From Pannonibacter sp. SL95 (lineage in GTDB: Bacteria; Pseudomonadota; Alphaproteobacteria; Rhizobiales; Stappiaceae): a stretch of DNA of 64,000 nucleotides. A program made the position numbers and the translations under genes. Shown in pieces: positions 1 to 9,024 of this stretch. Below the pieces are notes generated by a model. It was not told where the DNA came from and ran no database searches. It was given only the letters and a program-made list of their open reading frames with translations. How positions within the stretch are numbered: position 1 is the first letter of the stretch; each line of letters opens with the position of its first letter. The stretch covers positions 321,001 through 385,000 of the forward strand of contig NZ_JAPPRC010000003.1 of assembly GCF_026672425.1 (NCBI RefSeq), written 5' to 3'.

Positions 1-792
1 CAAGGCGCTGCGATTGCCTCCTTCTGCACGCAGATGCTGGCGTTCTCGATCCTCGCCGCCTATGTGGTCACCCAGCCGCGCCTGCGCCGGTTCAATGTCT
101 TCGGGCGGCTCTGGCGCAGTGACTGGCCAGTGTTCTTCCAGATCCTGCGCATGGGGTCGCCGATCGGCCTGACCATCGTGGCCGAGGGCTTCCTGTTCAC
201 CGGCTCGACGATGATGATGGGCTGGGTCGGCACCCTGCCGCTGGCCGCCCATGGCATCGCCCTGCAGATCGCCTCGATCACCTTCATGGTGCCGCTCGGC
301 ATTTCGCAGGCCGGCATGACACGGGTGGGTCTGGCAGCGGGGCAGCGGGATCTGGACGGGATTGCCCGCGCCGGCTGGACGGCCCTATGGCTGACCCTGG
401 GCTTCATGACGCTGGCGGCCATCGCCTTCTGGACCATTCCTGGTCCCATCGTCTCGCTGTTCCTCGACTTCGACAATCCGGCTTCGGCTGAAGTCCTCGC
501 CATTGCCGTCAGCCTGCTCGGGGTCGCGGCCGTATTCCAGATTGCTGACGGGGCCCAGGTGGCCGGCGGCAGCATCCTGCGCGGTCTGGGCGACACGATG
601 ACGCCGCTGCTCTACGCGCTGGTTGGCTACATGGCCATTGGCATGACGCTGTCATACGTCCTGGCGTTTCCGCTTGGTCTTGGCGGCGTCGGCATCTGGT
701 GGGGTCTGGCTGGCGGGCTGGCCTCGACCGCGATCATGGCGATCTGGCGCTTTGCCCGCCGCAAGGAAGCGGGGTTGCTGCCGGCCGTCTGA
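1..792 (+). CDS. MATE family efflux transporter, C-terminal part
   Basis: The frame is open from the first base, so the gene starts upstream of the window; about 263 C-terminal residues are present. MATE proteins are inner-membrane cation/drug antiporters with twelve helices in two homologous halves. The visible part has at least five or six hydrophobic helices and phrases typical of the second MATE half, such as GSPIGLTIVAEG, LPLAAHGIALQIAS and QIADGAQVAGGSILRGLGDT. It converges on purK across a strong hairpin. The substrate cannot be told from sequence. Confidence 0.88.
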   Translation, partial: QGAAIASFCTQMLAFSILAAYVVTQPRLRRFNVFGRLWRSDWPVFFQILRMGSPIGLTIVAEGFLFTGSTMMMGWVGTLPLAAHGIALQIASITFMVPLGISQAGMTRVGLAAGQRDLDGIARAGWTALWLTLGFMTLAAIAFWTIPGPIVSLFLDFDNPASAEVLAIAVSLLGVAAVFQIADGAQVAGGSILRGLGDTMTPLLYALVGYMAIGMTLSYVLAFPLGLGGVGIWWGLAGGLASTAIMAIWRFARRKEAGLLPAV

Positions 793-806
793 GCGGCCGG
801 CAGCAA
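775..806. terminator. Bidirectional hairpin between MATE gene and purK
   Basis: A perfect 13-bp inverted repeat (775-787 with 794-806, 6-nt loop) spans the MATE stop codon. There is no clear T tract on either side, so termination is inferred from its place between convergent genes. Confidence 0.5.
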
Positions 807-814
807 GACCAGTC

Positions 815-1912
815 TCAGCGCTTCGGCGTGATGCGGTTGACGTGGCCCATCTTGCGGCCCGGGCGGCTCTCCGCCTTGCCGTAGAGGTGCAGGCGCGCAT
901 TGGGTTCGGCCAGGATTTTGGCCCAGTCGTCCGCTTCCGCGCCGATGAGGTTCTCCATCACCACGTCGCTGTGCCGCTCCGCCTTGCCGAGTGGCCAGCC
1001 GGCAACGGCGCGGATGTGCTGCTCGAACTGCGAGACCAGGCAGGCGTCCTGTGTCCAGTGACCTGAATTGTGCACGCGCGGGGCGATCTCGTTGACCAGC
1101 AGGTGCTCGTCGGCGCCCGTGCCCACGACAAACATTTCCACACCGATGATGCCGACATAGTCGAGGGCGGTCAGGATCGTTCCGGCAATGGCACGCGCCG
1201 CATTGCCCGTTGCCGAGCCCACGTTTGCCGGCACGGTGGAGGTCTTCAGAATGTGGTGCTCGTGGTGGTTTTCCGTGATGTCATAGGCAACGACCTCACC
1301 CAACACGCTGCGCGCGGCTACCACGGACACTTCGCGCACGAAGGGGATCAGCGCCTCGAGAATCAGGTCCTTGCCGCCCAGTGCCGCGAATGCCTCACCG
1401 GCCTTGGCGGCATCGCGGATCATCGCCTGTCCCTTGCCGTCATAGCCGAACCGCCGGGTCTTCAGCACGCCCTGGCCGCCAAAGCGGGCGAGCGCTGCGT
1501 CCAGATCAGCAAGGTTGTCGATGCGGGCATAGCCAGCCAGCGCGATGCCGGCCGCCGACAGGAAGTCCTTCTCGCTGAGGCGATCCTGTGCCACGGCGAG
1601 GGCCTTCGGACCGGGGCGGACCGGCAGGCGCGCCGCAAGATGTGCAGCTGTGGGGCCGGGCACGTTCTCGAACTCGTAGGTCACCACATCGACCTGAGCG
1701 GCGAAGGCGTCGAGCGCTGCGGTGTCCTCATAGGCGCCAAGCGTGTGGGCAGCTGCAACGTCGAAGGCGGGGCTGCCTGCTTCCGGGCAGAAGACATGCA
1801 CCTTCAGGCCGAGAGCAGAGGCAGCTTCCGCCAGCATGCGGCCGAGCTGCCCGCCGCCGAGAATGCCGATGGTGTCACCCGGGGCGAGGATGCGCGCTGC
1901 ACTGTCAGTCAT
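815..1912 (-). CDS. purK: N5-carboxyaminoimidazole ribonucleotide synthase PurK
   Basis: PurK uses ATP and bicarbonate to carboxylate AIR to N5-CAIR in de novo purine synthesis in the cytoplasm. The 365-residue product has the N-terminal GILGGGQLGRMLA nucleotide-binding-like motif, an ATP-grasp core (KTRRFGYDGKGQ) and the VNEIAPRVHNSGHWT segment that is diagnostic for PurK. The start at 1912 was chosen because the family begins just before this motif; an upstream in-frame extension reads into purE. It lies 7 bases downstream of purE on the same strand, so the two form the usual purEK operon and catalyse consecutive steps. Confidence 0.96.
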   Translation of the reverse strand: MTDSAARILAPGDTIGILGGGQLGRMLAEAASALGLKVHVFCPEAGSPAFDVAAAHTLGAYEDTAALDAFAAQVDVVTYEFENVPGPTAAHLAARLPVRPGPKALAVAQDRLSEKDFLSAAGIALAGYARIDNLADLDAALARFGGQGVLKTRRFGYDGKGQAMIRDAAKAGEAFAALGGKDLILEALIPFVREVSVVAARSVLGEVVAYDITENHHEHHILKTSTVPANVGSATGNAARAIAGTILTALDYVGIIGVEMFVVGTGADEHLLVNEIAPRVHNSGHWTQDACLVSQFEQHIRAVAGWPLGKAERHSDVVMENLIGAEADDWAKILAEPNARLHLYGKAESRPGRKMGHVNRITPKR

Positions 1913-1919
1913 GGTCGGA

Positions 1920-2429
1920 TCATTCCTCGTCGGTCGGGAAGTCGGCGACTGCCTCGGTCTGGGCGGTGCGGAAGGCATCGAGCCTGTCAGCAAGGCCCAT
2001 GTCCGTCAGAGCCAGGACAGATGCGGCCATCAGGGCGGCATTGACGGCTCCGGCCTTGCCGATGGCGAGGGTGCCGACGGGAATGCCGGCTGGCATCTGC
2101 ACGATGGACAGAAGGCTGTCCTCGCCCTTCAGGGTGCGCGACTCGATCGGTACGCCAAACACCGGCAGCGGTGTCAGGGCGGCGGTCATGCCGGGAAGGT
2201 GCGCGGCACCGCCGGCGCCTGCGATAATCACCTTCACGCCATTGCCGCGCGCGGCCTTGGCGAAATCGAACATGCGCTCCGGCGTGCGATGGGCGGAAAC
2301 GATGCGGGCCACATAGGCGACGCCAAGCCGGTCGAGGGTTTCGGCGGCATGTTTCATGGTGGGCCAGTCGGACTGGCTGCCCATGATGATCGCGACTGGC
2401 GCGGCGGCCTCGGCGCTCCCGTTTGCCAT
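1920..2429 (-). CDS. purE: N5-carboxyaminoimidazole ribonucleotide mutase PurE
   Basis: PurE converts N5-CAIR to CAIR, the step after PurK. The 169-residue protein shows the class I PurE motifs IIMGSQSDW near the N terminus, SAHRTPERM in the active site, and [10 protein letters not shown]. The start at 2429 is preceded by an AAGGAG ribosome binding site; the longer open frame upstream is not needed by the family. It is the first gene of the purEK pair. Confidence 0.97.
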   Translation of the reverse strand: MANGSAEAAAPVAIIMGSQSDWPTMKHAAETLDRLGVAYVARIVSAHRTPERMFDFAKAARGNGVKVIIAGAGGAAHLPGMTAALTPLPVFGVPIESRTLKGEDSLLSIVQMPAGIPVGTLAIGKAGAVNAALMAASVLALTDMGLADRLDAFRTAQTEAVADFPTDEE

Positions 2430-2538
2430 TGCATCTCCTTCGCTTGACGCGGGTTCCGGAAAGGCGCGGATTATAGGGAGTGGCTGGCGTGGCGCAAGGG
2501 CAGGGGCGCTGCTGCGCTGCAAAAAGCTGCCAGTCGTC

Positions 2539-2745
2539 TCAGGCGATGATGTCCGGGAACAGCTGGTCCTCGATGGCCGCGATCCGGTCGCGAATCATCA
2601 GCTTCTTTTTCTTAAGCCGCTGGAGTTGCAGGGCGTCGGCGCTGCCGGTCGCCGCCAGCGCCTGGACAGCCATGTCGAGGTCGCGATGTTCCTGGCGCAG
2701 CTGGGCGAGTTCCACCCGCAAGGCTTTTTCATTGGCTTCCGACAT
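2539..2745 (-). CDS. YdcH family (DUF465) small protein
   Basis: A 68-residue charged, helical protein of the DUF465/YdcH family (segments [16 protein letters not shown] and [16 protein letters not shown]). Members are short coiled-coil proteins widespread in Proteobacteria with no settled function. The start at 2745 fits family length; upstream in-frame sequence is not conserved-looking. A second member of the same family (3125-3304) is transcribed divergently across a 379-base gap. Confidence 0.85.
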   Translation of the reverse strand: MSEANEKALRVELAQLRQEHRDLDMAVQALAATGSADALQLQRLKKKKLMIRDRIAAIEDQLFPDIIA

Positions 2746-3124
2746 TGCACTCCCCAGACACAATTCACGTGCCGCGCAGTCAGTGCCGGCCGGACTGAAG
2801 TCCTTCTCCGGCGAATTACACGTGGCTGTGCTGCCATTCACAGCGAAACCGTACACCGCAGGCCGACATCGGGCGAGCCCAATTTGTCGAACCTGCGGCT
2901 AACACATGGTTATTGAACACAAGGCGGCGCAACGCGCTTGAGCGTTGCGTCATGTACAAGGTCAAAATCATCGCGTGATCGTAAACCTTACGTAATCGTT
3001 CGGTTCGTTTTGCAGTGCGATATGCAGCAAATGCGGGGCTGTCCCTCATTAATGCATTCGACAAGCCGGCAAAATATGTGGCACCATCTTGTTGTTAGAG
3101 CCAATAAGACAAGGAGCATCATCC
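2746..3124. other. Intergenic region between divergent YdcH-family genes
   Basis: No gene is visible. The stretch is less GC-rich than its surroundings and must hold the promoters of both divergent genes. An 8-bp inverted repeat (2928-2935 with 2942-2949) lies in the middle and could be an operator or a transcript hairpin; this is inference only. Confidence 0.5.
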
Positions 3125-3304
3125 ATGTCAATGCAGTCGCACATCGCAGAACTGGAACGCCGTCACGCCGCTCTCGAGCGGGAAATCGCGACGGCCCTTC
3201 TGCACCCGAGTGTCGATAATCTCGAAGTGGCCGATATGAAACGCCGCAAGCTCCGGCTCAAGGACGAAATTCAGAAACTGCGAGGCGATGATACGGTGCA
3301 CTGA
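3125..3304 (+). CDS. YdcH family (DUF465) small protein
   Basis: A 59-residue basic/acidic helical protein with the same heptad-like layout as the gene at 2539-2745 (HIAELERRHAALEREI and MKRRKLRLKDEIQKLR). The ATG at 3125 follows AAGGAG at about 7 bases, which decides it over the upstream in-frame start at 3089. It ends in front of an intrinsic terminator. Function unknown. Confidence 0.85.
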   Translation: MSMQSHIAELERRHAALEREIATALLHPSVDNLEVADMKRRKLRLKDEIQKLRGDDTVH

Positions 3305-3381
3305 GGTGCACCTCTGCCGATCCCGGCGCCGCCGATCATGCTGGTCGAGCGCGCCAAGCTTTCACTCACAGTCGCTTTCCG

Positions 3382-3412
3382 AAAACCCCGTCTGGCCACA
3401 GGCGGGGTTTTT
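3382..3412 (+). terminator. Rho-independent terminator after YdcH-family gene
   Basis: An AAAACCCCG arm pairs with a CGGGGTTTTT arm around an 11-12-nt loop, followed by T residues on the plus strand. Confidence 0.75.
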
Positions 3413-3462
3413 CCATCCCAGGCGTCTGGTCTGGTGCCACGTCGGGCTCCTCCGCAGACAAC

Positions 3463-3495
3463 AAAAACCCCCGCAACACTGTTGCGAGGGTTTTT
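3463..3495 (-). terminator. Rho-independent terminator after rpmE
   Basis: An A5-C4/5-GCAAC arm pairs with a GTTGC-GAGGG-T5 arm, giving a stem flanked by A and T tracts. It lies just downstream of rpmE on the minus strand and may work both ways. Confidence 0.8.
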
Positions 3496-3528
3496 GAAAC
3501 TGCGCTGGCGATGCCGCCGGCAACAGGC

Positions 3529-3753
3529 TTACGAGCCGAGGAAGCCCGCAAACTTGTTCTTGAAGCGCGAGACGCGGCCGCCACGGTCCATGATCTGACG
3601 CTCGCCACCGGTCCAGGCCGGGTGGGAGATCGGATCGATGTCGAGAGCCAGGGTGTCGCCTTCCTTGCCGTAGGTCGAGCGGGTCATGTACTCCGTACCA
3701 TCGGTCATGACGACCTTGATGGAGTGGTAGTCGGGATGGATGTTCGCTTTCAT
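3529..3753 (-). CDS. rpmE: 50S ribosomal protein L31
   Basis: A 74-residue L31 of the large ribosomal subunit. It has the N-terminal [10 protein letters not shown], the [16 protein letters not shown] middle and the SHPAWTGG motif of the family. It contains no cysteine at all, so it is a zinc-independent (C-minus) form, not the CXXC zinc-binding form. The ATG at 3753 fits the family; a longer in-frame start at 3864 would add 37 unrelated residues. Monocistronic, with its own terminator. Confidence 0.96.
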   Translation of the reverse strand: MKANIHPDYHSIKVVMTDGTEYMTRSTYGKEGDTLALDIDPISHPAWTGGERQIMDRGGRVSRFKNKFAGFLGS

Positions 3754-4004
3754 CGCCGGTCCTTTCCAGCACCTGCCCTTAGCCCCGAACGGCCGGCCGG
3801 CGAGATGCGTGTCTTGAGTGCTGAGCTGACCGCGCGCGTGCGCAAGGGCAGCCCTTTGAAACATGAGGCGCTGCTATATCGTAAGACGGCTGGCAAAACA
3901 AGGGCGCGTGTTTGCGCAATTCGGCCTTTTTCCGCTTGGAATTCTGCGGCCGATGCGCCACCTCTCCAGCCAGAGACAAACAGCGTTCAGTGGAGTGTCC
4001 CGTC

Positions 4005-5873
4005 TTGGCCACCGCAGACCCCGCAGCCGCGACGGCGAAGCCAGATCAGAAGTCTGATCCGAAGACCGAAAATCGCAGCCGGTCCCTGCGTCCTCTGGCC
4101 CAGTTGCTGCCCTATCTTGGCCGCTACCGGCTGATGGTCGCGGGTGCGCTCGTTGCCCTTGTCGGCGCTGCAGCGACGACCCTGGTGCTGCCGATGGCCG
4201 TGCGCCAGATGATCGACCACGGGTTTGGTGCGGATGATCCGCAGCTGGTGAACACCTATTTTCTTGTTCTGATCGGCGTTGCGGCCACGCTGGCGCTGGC
4301 CAGCGCCAGCCGGTTCTTCCTGGTGATGTGGGTCGGCGAGCGGATCGTCTCCGACGTTCGAGCCGATGTCTTTGCCCATCTCACGCGGCTCAGCCCGGCG
4401 TTCTATGACAGCGCCCGGTCCGGTGAGATCCTGTCGCGCTTGACGGCGGACACGACGCAGATCAAGGCCGCATTCGGGTCAAGCGCCTCCATTGCGCTGC
4501 GCAACTTCGTCATGTTCGTCGGGGCGGTATCGCTGATGGTCTACACCAGCCCGCGCCTGTCGGTGATCGTGCTGGCGGTGATCCCGATCATCGTGCTGCC
4601 CCTGATCGGCTTTGGCCGCATGGTGCGCAAGCGCTCGCGTTTGGCACAGGACTCGCTGGCCGATGCCTCGGCCTTTGCCTCCGAGATGCTGGGCTCCGTC
4701 CGCACGCTGCAGGCCTTCACGGCCGAGCGTCTGGTGGCTGCTCGATATGGATCGGCCATTGATACCGCCTTCCGGGCGGCACGCGGCGCGCTCGGAGCGC
4801 GGGCTTTCCTCACCGGCTTTGCCATTCTCGTCATTTCCTCCAGCGTCGTCGCCGTGCTCTGGATCGGAGCGGGTGACGTCTTCTCCGGCCGGATGACGGG
4901 CGGTCAGCTGGGGCAATTCCTGCTGTATTCGATCCTGGCTGCCGGCGCGCTCGGGGAACTGTCGCAGGTCTGGGGAGAAATCTCCCAGGCTGCCGGGGCA
5001 GCCGAGCGTCTGGCCGAGCTGCTGCGCATCCAGCCGGCCATCGCCGCTCCGGCGCGGCCTTTGCCGCTGCCGGTGCCGCCGCGTGGGGAGATCCGCTTTG
5101 AAGCCGTGGCCTTTGCCTATAACCGGCAGGACCCGGCCGCTGAGGATCTGGGCACGCCCACGGCCATTCCGGTGCTGCGCCAGATCGATCTCGACATCCG
5201 CCGCGGCGAAACGGTTGCCGTCGTGGGACCGTCCGGGGCTGGCAAGTCGACCCTGTTCCACCTTCTGATGCGTTTCTACGATCCGACCGGCGGCCGCATC
5301 CTGCTGGACGGCGTGGATCTGCGAGAAACGGACCCCGAGGCCGTGCGGGCGCGCATTGCGCTGGTGCCGCAGGACACGGTGGTCTTTGGTGCCAGCGCTG
5401 CCGACAACATCGCCTACGGCCGTCCCGGGGCGTCACGGGCAGAGATCGAAGCAGCCGCTCGCCTCGCCCTGGCACATGACTTCATCGCGGCGCTGCCGCA
5501 GGACTATGACACGGTCCTGGGGGAGCGCGGCATCACGCTTTCCGGTGGCCAGCGTCAGCGGATCGCCATCGCACGCGCCGTCCTGAAGGACGCGCCCGTG
5601 CTGCTGCTGGACGAGGCCACCAGCGCCCTGGACGCGGAAAGCGAGACCCTGGTGCAGCAGGCGCTGGAGCAGCTCATGCAGGGCCGCACGACGCTTGTCA
5701 TCGCGCACCGGCTCGCCACCGTGCTGAAGGCCGACCGGATAATTGTCATGGATCAGGGCAAAATCGTCGAGAGCGGCAGCCACGCCGATCTGGTGGCGCA
5801 AGATGGCCTGTATGCGCGGCTCGCCCGTCTCCAGTTTGAAACGGGCGCACGCGCCCTGCAGGAAACCTACTAA
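4005..5873 (+). CDS. ABC half-exporter, MsbA-related permease/ATP-binding fusion
   Basis: A 622-residue half-transporter with an N-terminal six-helix membrane domain (about residues 25-320) and a C-terminal ATPase domain. Visible ATPase motifs are Walker A GPSGAGKST (about 407), signature LSGGQRQRIAIARA (about 512), Walker B VLLLDEATSALD and the H-loop IAHRLATV. It should work as a homodimer exporting lipids or drugs; the alphaproteobacterial MsbA-like subfamily often sits upstream of rpmE as here. I chose TTG at 4005, 9 bases after a GGAG; an ATG at 3912 gives a longer but less likely N terminus. The substrate is unknown. Confidence 0.88.
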   Translation: MATADPAAATAKPDQKSDPKTENRSRSLRPLAQLLPYLGRYRLMVAGALVALVGAAATTLVLPMAVRQMIDHGFGADDPQLVNTYFLVLIGVAATLALASASRFFLVMWVGERIVSDVRADVFAHLTRLSPAFYDSARSGEILSRLTADTTQIKAAFGSSASIALRNFVMFVGAVSLMVYTSPRLSVIVLAVIPIIVLPLIGFGRMVRKRSRLAQDSLADASAFASEMLGSVRTLQAFTAERLVAARYGSAIDTAFRAARGALGARAFLTGFAILVISSSVVAVLWIGAGDVFSGRMTGGQLGQFLLYSILAAGALGELSQVWGEISQAAGAAERLAELLRIQPAIAAPARPLPLPVPPRGEIRFEAVAFAYNRQDPAAEDLGTPTAIPVLRQIDLDIRRGETVAVVGPSGAGKSTLFHLLMRFYDPTGGRILLDGVDLRETDPEAVRARIALVPQDTVVFGASAADNIAYGRPGASRAEIEAAARLALAHDFIAALPQDYDTVLGERGITLSGGQRQRIAIARAVLKDAPVLLLDEATSALDAESETLVQQALEQLMQGRTTLVIAHRLATVLKADRIIVMDQGKIVESGSHADLVAQDGLYARLARLQFETGARALQETY

Positions 5874-5920
5874 GCCGGAAACCTACTGACCATCGACTGC
5901 CATGAAGGTCAGTTGCTTAA

Positions 5921-5941
5921 CCCCTGCGCATCGCGCAGGGG
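5921..5941. terminator. Hairpin between convergent ABC exporter and SDR genes
   Basis: A perfect 9-bp stem (5921-5929 with 5933-5941) with a triloop lies between two converging genes. No T tract is present, so this is only a probable terminator. Confidence 0.4.
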
Positions 5942-5962
5942 ACAGCAAGACGGGACGCCGGA

Positions 5963-6754
5963 TCAGTCGGCGTCCGGCACTGCGACCGTGTAGTTGAGCG
6001 GCAGACGGCCACCATCGACAAAGATTGTCTGGCCGGTGATGTAGGACGCATCGTCAGAAGCAAGGAACGCGGCAACCGACGCGATTTCCGAGGGCTCGCC
6101 GACGCGGCTCAGCGGCGTGCGCGACAGGATGCGGTTGCGCGCCGCCTTGTCGGAGTTCACCGAGGCCAGCATGTCGGTCATGATCGAGCCAGGGCCGATG
6201 GCGTTGACGCGGATGCCATGCGGAGCAAGCGCGAGCGCGGTCGCCTTGGTCAGCTGCGACATGCCGCCCTTGGAGACGCAATAGGGGATCTGCGAGGGGA
6301 TCGCGAGAACCGCATTGACCGAGGACATGTTGACGATGGCGCCCGCGGTGCCGCCGGCCTGGACCTTCTCGACCATGTGGCGGGCGACGGCCTGCGACAC
6401 CAGGAAAGCGCCTTTCAGGTTCACCTGCAGCACGCGGTCAAAATCAGCCTCTTCCAGCGTCAGGAAGTCGGAGCCGATGGCGATGCCGGCGTTGTTGACG
6501 AGGATGTCGATGTCACCGAAGGCATTCAGGGTCTCGGCAACAAGGTTCCGCACGTCCAGCTTTTCGGCAACGTTGCAGCTGACATAGATGATGTCGCCAA
6601 GGCCCTTCAGTTCCTCGACTGCGGCCTCGCCCGCGTCATCGTCCACATCGGCAATCACGACCTTGGCGCCGTCGTGCAGGAAGCGTTTGGCAATGGCAAA
6701 GCCGATGCCGCGGGCTGCGCCGGTGATGATGGCGACCTTGTTGGTGAGGGACAA
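5963..6754 (-). CDS. SDR family NAD(P)-dependent oxidoreductase
   Basis: A 263-residue classical short-chain dehydrogenase. It has the cofactor motif TGAARGIGFAIA, the structural NNAGIAIG, the catalytic Ser (VNMSSVNAV) and the YxxxK pair (IPYCVSKGG), and ends with the TGQTIFVDGG common in SDRs. The TTG at 6754 was chosen because GAGGAA precedes it by 6 bases and the product then begins MSLTNKVAIITG as in relatives; a further TTG at 6799 is possible. It probably acts on a sugar, polyol or 3-oxo compound, but the substrate is not readable from sequence. Confidence 0.88.
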   Translation of the reverse strand: MSLTNKVAIITGAARGIGFAIAKRFLHDGAKVVIADVDDDAGEAAVEELKGLGDIIYVSCNVAEKLDVRNLVAETLNAFGDIDILVNNAGIAIGSDFLTLEEADFDRVLQVNLKGAFLVSQAVARHMVEKVQAGGTAGAIVNMSSVNAVLAIPSQIPYCVSKGGMSQLTKATALALAPHGIRVNAIGPGSIMTDMLASVNSDKAARNRILSRTPLSRVGEPSEIASVAAFLASDDASYITGQTIFVDGGRLPLNYTVAVPDAD

Positions 6755-6863
6755 GGGGATTTCCTCGTAGTTGACCAGGGTTCGGGGCGGGAGCTGCAAG
6801 GCAGCTTTGCCGGAACAATAGGGTCAAGCGGCGGGCCTGTCGATGGCCCGCCGTGCAGTGTCC

Positions 6864-8777
6864 TCAGGCCTTCGTGCGGACCCCATGGGCATTCAGGGCC
6901 GCTTCGATTTCGGTCAGGATCGCCGGATCGTCGATGGTCGCCGGCATGCGGTAATCCTGACCATCGGCGATCTGGCGCATGGTTCCGCGCAGGATCTTGC
7001 CGGACCGGGTCTTGGGCAGCCGGTCGACGGTGATGGCGATCTTGAACGCGGCCACCGGTCCGATGAGATCGCGCACGCGCTTGACCAGTTCCGCCTCGAT
7101 CTCTGTATGGCTGCGATGGACACCGGACTTGAGCACGACAAAGCCGCAGGGCAGCTGGCCCTTGAGCTGGTCCGCAATGCCGATGACGGCGCATTCGGCC
7201 ACGTCCGGATGGCCGGACAGGACCTCTTCCATGGCGCCCGTCGACAGGCGGTGTCCGGCGACATTGATGATGTCATCGGTCCGCGCCATGATCGACAGGT
7301 ATCCCTCGTCATCGATCAGCCCTGCGTCTGCCGTCTTGTAGTAGCCGGGGAATTCCTCGAGATAGGCCGAGCGGAACCGGGCATCCGCGTTCCACAAGGT
7401 CGGCAGGCATCCAGGTGGCAGCGGCAGCTTGACGACGATGTTGCCGAGGGTGCCGGCGGGGAGGGGATGTCCGGCATCGTCCAGCACGCGCACGTCATAG
7501 CCGGGCATGGCGACCGTCGGCGAGCCATGCTTGACCGGCAGTTGGCCGAGCCCGACGGGATTGCCCACGATGGCCCAGCCGGTCTCGGTCTGCCACCAGT
7601 GGTCAATCACCGGCACCTGCAGCTTTTCCTCCGCCCAGCGGATCGTGTCGGGGTCGGCGCGTTCACCGGCCAGGAACAGGGTGCGGAAACGGCTGAGGTC
7701 ATAGTCGCCGATCAGCTTGCCGTTGGGATCTTCCTTCTTGATGGCGCGGAAGGCGGTTGGTGCGGTGAACAGGGCGACGACCTTGTGGTCCGAGATCACC
7801 CGCCAGAAAACGCCGGCGTCCGGCGTTCCTACCGGCTTTCCTTCGAAGACCACCGTCGTGCAGCCGTGCAGCAGCGGGGCGTAAACAATGTAGGAGTGCC
7901 CGACGACCCAGCCAACATCCGACGCGGCCCAGAACACCTCTCCGGGGGCGACGCCGTAGAGGTTCTCCATCGACCATTTCAGCGCCACCATGTGGCCGCC
8001 CGTGTCGCGCACCACGCCCTTGGGCTGGCCGGTGGTGCCGGAGGTATAGAGGATGTAAAGCGGGTCAGTCGCCTCGACGAGGGTGCAGGGCACCTTGCGT
8101 CCTTCAGCCAGCGCCTTGCCCATTTCAACGCCGAGATCAACGTCACCGGGCCGGTCAAGGCTTGCGGCGAGCTGCGGGCGCTGGATGACCAGAACATGGT
8201 CCGGCTTGTGGGTGGCCTGGTCGATGGCTGCGTCGACCAGCGGCTTGTAGGCAATGGTGCGGCCAGGCTCGAGACCGCAGGAGGCGCAGATGATCGCCTT
8301 CGGGGTCGCATCGTCGATGCGGGTGGCCAGCTCGTTTGCGGCAAAGCCGCCGAACACGACCGAATGGATCGCCCCGAGGCGCGCGCAGGCGAGCATCGCC
8401 ATCACGGCCTCGGGGATCATGGGCATGTAGAGAATGACCCGGTCGCCCTTGCCGATTCCACGGTCGGCCAAGGCCGCAGCCATGGCCTGAACGTGGTCAA
8501 GCAGTTCTTCATAAGTGTAGGTGCGCCGGGTCTGGGTGATGGGGCTGTCGTAAATCAATGCGGCCTGATCCGCCCGTCCTTGTTCGACGTGTCGGTCGAG
8601 GCAGTTGTGGCATGTGTTGGTCGTGGCTCCGGGGAACCAGCGGCCGTAGACGCCAAGTTCCGGGTCGAACACCTTGTCATGGGGACGAAACCAGTCGATG
8701 CCCCTGGCAGCGTCCGCCCAGAAACCTTCCGGGTCTGCCTGCCAGGCTGCATAGGTCGCATGGTAACGGCTGCTCAT
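6864..8777 (-). CDS. prpE: Propionyl-CoA synthetase (acetyl-CoA synthetase-like)
   Basis: A 637-residue acyl-adenylate-forming CoA ligase. It begins with the ACS N-terminal domain (YHATYAAWQADPEGFWADAA), then shows the AMP-binding P-loop YTSGTTGQPKG, the A8 hinge RTDDIINVAGHRLSTG and the C-terminal catalytic-lysine region KTRSGKILRGTMRQIA. Length and the WFPGATTNTCHNCLDRH segment fit the PrpE branch, which activates propionate to propionyl-CoA; acetate use is possible. No methylcitrate or methylmalonyl genes are nearby. The start at 8777 fits the family; the upstream extension is not conserved-looking. Confidence 0.9.
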   Translation of the reverse strand: MSSRYHATYAAWQADPEGFWADAARGIDWFRPHDKVFDPELGVYGRWFPGATTNTCHNCLDRHVEQGRADQAALIYDSPITQTRRTYTYEELLDHVQAMAAALADRGIGKGDRVILYMPMIPEAVMAMLACARLGAIHSVVFGGFAANELATRIDDATPKAIICASCGLEPGRTIAYKPLVDAAIDQATHKPDHVLVIQRPQLAASLDRPGDVDLGVEMGKALAEGRKVPCTLVEATDPLYILYTSGTTGQPKGVVRDTGGHMVALKWSMENLYGVAPGEVFWAASDVGWVVGHSYIVYAPLLHGCTTVVFEGKPVGTPDAGVFWRVISDHKVVALFTAPTAFRAIKKEDPNGKLIGDYDLSRFRTLFLAGERADPDTIRWAEEKLQVPVIDHWWQTETGWAIVGNPVGLGQLPVKHGSPTVAMPGYDVRVLDDAGHPLPAGTLGNIVVKLPLPPGCLPTLWNADARFRSAYLEEFPGYYKTADAGLIDDEGYLSIMARTDDIINVAGHRLSTGAMEEVLSGHPDVAECAVIGIADQLKGQLPCGFVVLKSGVHRSHTEIEAELVKRVRDLIGPVAAFKIAITVDRLPKTRSGKILRGTMRQIADGQDYRMPATIDDPAILTEIEAALNAHGVRTKA

Positions 8778-9024
8778 GTCCCTCGTGTCCTCCCCGGACT
8801 TTCCGGGCCTGCACCGGCTGGCACATGTTGCGACCTGCCGAAGCGGCATGCTTGTATTTAGGCAAGAGTGTGCCTGCCCGCGATCAGGCGCAAGGGGCAA
8901 AAAAGGGTGATGCCCTAAGACATTCGCAGGGGCGGGCCTTTACGTAGCCCCTTTGGATATGCTGCAAGGATCAGGGCCCTCATGGCCCTTTTCTCCGCCT
9001 GGCGTGCTTTCCCGGACCCCGTTG

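Noticed and set aside
6843-8861. 672-codon open frame antisense to prpE
   Set aside because: It lies wholly opposite a clear acyl-CoA ligase and has no domain or ribosome binding site.
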